From NCBI GenBank assembly GCA_905221605.1, contig CAJNDS010001113.1:599501-663500 (forward strand): a DNA stretch of 64,000 nt, in the 5' to 3' direction. Every line of letters begins with the position of its first letter. The stretch's first letter is position 1. This stretch comes from Symbiodinium natans (lineage: Eukaryota > Sar > Dinophyceae > Suessiales > Symbiodiniaceae). This document shows, in pieces, positions 62,266 through 64,000 of the stretch. The notes under the pieces were generated by a model. The model was not told the origin of the DNA. It ran no database searches and was given only the letters and a program-made list of their open reading frames with translations. Made by a program: the position numbers and the translations under genes.

Positions 62266-62780
62266 TCGCAGTCATAGCAAATGCCAAGGAATGTTTTCGC
62301 AGTCATAGCAAATTTCAGGGACTGTTTTCGGTAACGGCTTCGCCCGCTGGCAGTCATAGCAAAATTCAGGGACTGTTTTCGGTAACGGCTTCGCCCGCTG
62401 GCAGTCATAGCAAATTTCAGGGACTGTTTTCGGTAACGGGTTCGCCCGCTCGCAGTCATAGCAAAATCCAGAAACTGCTTTCCTTACCGGCTTCGCCCGC
62501 TCGCAGTCATAGCAAAATCCAGAAACTGTTTTCGGTAACGGCTTCGCCCGCCCGCAGTCATAGCAAATTTCGGGATTGTTTTCGGTAACGGCTTCGCCCG
62601 CTCGCAGTCATAGCAAAATCCAGAAACTGTTTTCTGTAACGGCTTCGCCCGCCCGCAGTCATAGCAAATTTCGGGATTGTTTTCGGTAACGGCTTCGCCC
62701 GCTCGCAGTCCTAGCAAATCCTAAAGACTGTTTAAGGCTTCGCCCACTCGCAGTCATAGCAAATTCCAGTGACTCTACAA
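62266..62780 (-). repeat. 51-bp minisatellite, about 11 units
   Basis: The phrase GCAGTCATAGCAAA recurs near 62,268, 62,299, 62,350, 62,401, 62,452, 62,503, 62,554, 62,604, 62,655, 62,705 (as GTCCTAG) and 62,750. The spacing is almost exactly 51 bp. Because 51 is 17 codons, the minus strand keeps a frame for long stretches, with a CYDCERAKPLPKTV-like unit. Confidence 0.95.
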
Positions 62781-63060
62781 AATAAAAAAAAAGAGGTAAG
62801 CAACGAAGAAAAAACAATGATGGAACTAGCCTGTTTCCGTTTCACTGTATAGATCGCAAGCATAATTTCATTGTGTCTTGACGCAACATAGTGTGCCAAA
62901 GTCTCTGTATCGTAAGCATTGTTTTCTTTGCGCTTTAGCACAGTCTTATGTACTAAGGTCTTTAAGCCGTAAGCACTTTTAACGGGAAAGAGCGAGTAGG
63001 ATAACTTGTGATAACTACGACAATTTATCATAATTATGATGGGTCACCGCCTATAGCGGT
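62781..63060. other. A+T-rich spacer
   Basis: A minus frame crosses it and enters the minisatellite (SFFLFCRVTGICYDCEWAKP at its end), but no motif supports it as a gene. Confidence 0.4.
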
Positions 63061-63084
63061 TCCCCTGTGTTTTTTGCACATTCC

Positions 63085-63805
63085 CTTAAACAGTTTAAAC
63101 CATTTAACCATTCAACCAATGGTTTCCCCATACGAAAATCCCTAAAACCATTAAACCATTAAACCGTTAAACCATTAAACCATTAAACCATTAAACCATT
63201 AAACCAGTAAACCAATGGTTTCCCTTTTATGAAAATCCCCAAAACCATTAAACCATTAAACCATGAAACCATTAAACCATTAAACCAATGGTTTCCCCCT
63301 TATGAAAAACCCCCTAAACCATTAAACCATTAAACTATTAAACCATTAAACCATTAAACCAATGGTTTCCCCCTTATGAAAATCCCCTCAACCATTAAAC
63401 CATTAAACCATAAACCATTAAACCATGAAACCATTGGTTTCCCCCATATGAGAATCCCCTTAACCATTCAACCATTTTCATGGGGGGGCAACCATTGGTT
63501 TAATGGTTTAATGGTTTAATGGTTTAATGGTTTAATGGTTTAATGGTTTAATGGTTTCATGGTTTAATGGCTTAATGGCTGAATGGCTTAAAGGTTTAAT
63601 GGTTTAATGGTTTAATGGTTTAATGGTTTAATGGTTTAATGGTTTAATGGTTTCAGGGATTCTCATATGGGGAAAACCATTGGTTTAATGGTTTAATGGT
63701 TTAATGGTTCAATGGTTTAATAGTTTAGGGGATTCTCATAAGGGGGAAACCATTGGTTTAATGGTTTAATGGTTCAATGGTTTCATGGTTTAATGGTTTA
63801 ATGGT
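63085..63805. repeat. AAACCATT octamer satellite arranged as a large inverted repeat
   Basis: Left arm 63,085-63,477 is (TTAAACCA)n. Right arm 63,492-63,805 is its reverse complement, (TGGTTTAA)n. About every 75 bp an insert of the type CCAATGGTTTCCCCCTTATG followed by AAAATCCCC interrupts the octamers. The same insert, inverted, occurs in the right arm at about 63,656 and 63,728. Confidence 0.95.
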
Positions 63806-63832
63806 GCTCCTGCCGAGGTACCTCGTCCGCAT

Positions 63833-63945
63833 CTTTTCTGCTCCTAAAAAGCCTGATTCGCACGCAGTGTCCCATGTGTCTTTTCTGCTCCGAATATTCT
63901 GAATCGCAAGCAGTGTCCCCCGTGTCTTTTCTGCTCATAAGTGTA
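63833..63945 (+). repeat. Tandem repeat, period about 48 bp
   Basis: CTTTTCTGCTCC starts units at about 63,834, 63,880 and 63,926 (partial). Each full unit holds GATTCGCACGCAGTGTCCC or close variants. Confidence 0.85.
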
Positions 63946-63969
63946 TGTTTCCTACATGGGATTGCGCCT

Positions 63970-64000
63970 TAAACCCTAACTCCTTAAACCCTAACTCTAT
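63970..64000 (-). repeat. Telomere-like CCTTAAACCCTAACT units at window edge
   Basis: Two CTTAAACCCTAACT units, the first telomere-type sequence after the island. Confidence 0.7.

Noticed and set aside
62266-62780. CRISPR array
   Set aside because: There are no unique spacers between the repeats. It is a head-to-tail 51-bp minisatellite in eukaryotic DNA.
1-64000. Dinoflagellate spliced-leader remnant at gene starts
   Set aside because: I looked for the conserved TTGGCTCAAG 3' end near the large genes and saw none on either strand. The lineage assignment therefore rests on telomere type and GC donors only.
1-64000. tRNA, rRNA or snRNA genes
   Set aside because: No cloverleaf with consensus A and B boxes and no conserved rRNA or snRNA block was recognised by eye. 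A tRNAscan/Infernal run would be decisive.

Overview
The window is nuclear DNA from a eukaryote, most likely a dinoflagellate or a close alveolate relative. No species can be named. Three things point this way. The telomere-type heptamer TTTAGGG is scattered through the left two thirds in about fifty short interstitial arrays. Several coding islands seem to be joined by introns with a GC donor. The small exon-like islands are rich in alanine and G+C. There is no operon, tRNA, rRNA or CRISPR array that I can recognise.

Left part, 1-43,200: a repeat-dense region with no complete gene visible. It holds (CCCTAAA)n and (TTTAGGG)n arrays in both orientations, variant arrays (CCCTGAAA, AAACCCTTT, TTTATAGGG), long G and C tracts, microsatellites, small foldback elements and dispersed repeats. 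Short plus-strand islands preceded by AG look like exons. Two pairs of these islands resemble each other. At least nine unique segments of about 80-130 bp have a CCCTAAA array on the left and a TTTAGGG array on the right, the layout of a miniature telomere-capped chromosome.

Right part, 43,200-62,800: an island that looks richer in A+T and has no telomere-type arrays. Its core lies on the minus strand. An open frame of 1723 codons (46,340-51,511) carries a RecB/Cas4-like PD-(D/E)XK nuclease, a superfamily 3-like ATPase, a possible polymerase palm, a possible cysteine protease and a C2H2 finger. One TAG separates it, in the same frame, from a 487-codon DDE-type transposase-like frame (44,849-46,312). 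A GC-AG intron of 103 nt joins the front of the nuclease to a small upstream exon. Upstream of this lies a second large minus-strand frame (52,299-55,152) with an F-box-like segment and a zinc-binding segment. It also carries a diverged copy of about 85 residues of the nuclease-helicase protein. Farther right are diverged tandem exon copies on both strands (55.7-60.6 kb) and a small basic CCHC-type zinc-finger gene (61,350-61,976).

The right edge, 62,260-64,000, is satellite DNA: a 51-bp minisatellite, a long inverted repeat made of an AAACCATT-type octamer, and a repeat of about 48 bp. A simple reading is a large autonomous mobile element, possibly virus-derived, with nuclease, helicase, polymerase-like, protease-like and transposase parts. 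It lies in a repeat-rich host region and has partly decayed. All functions are inferred from motifs read by eye.
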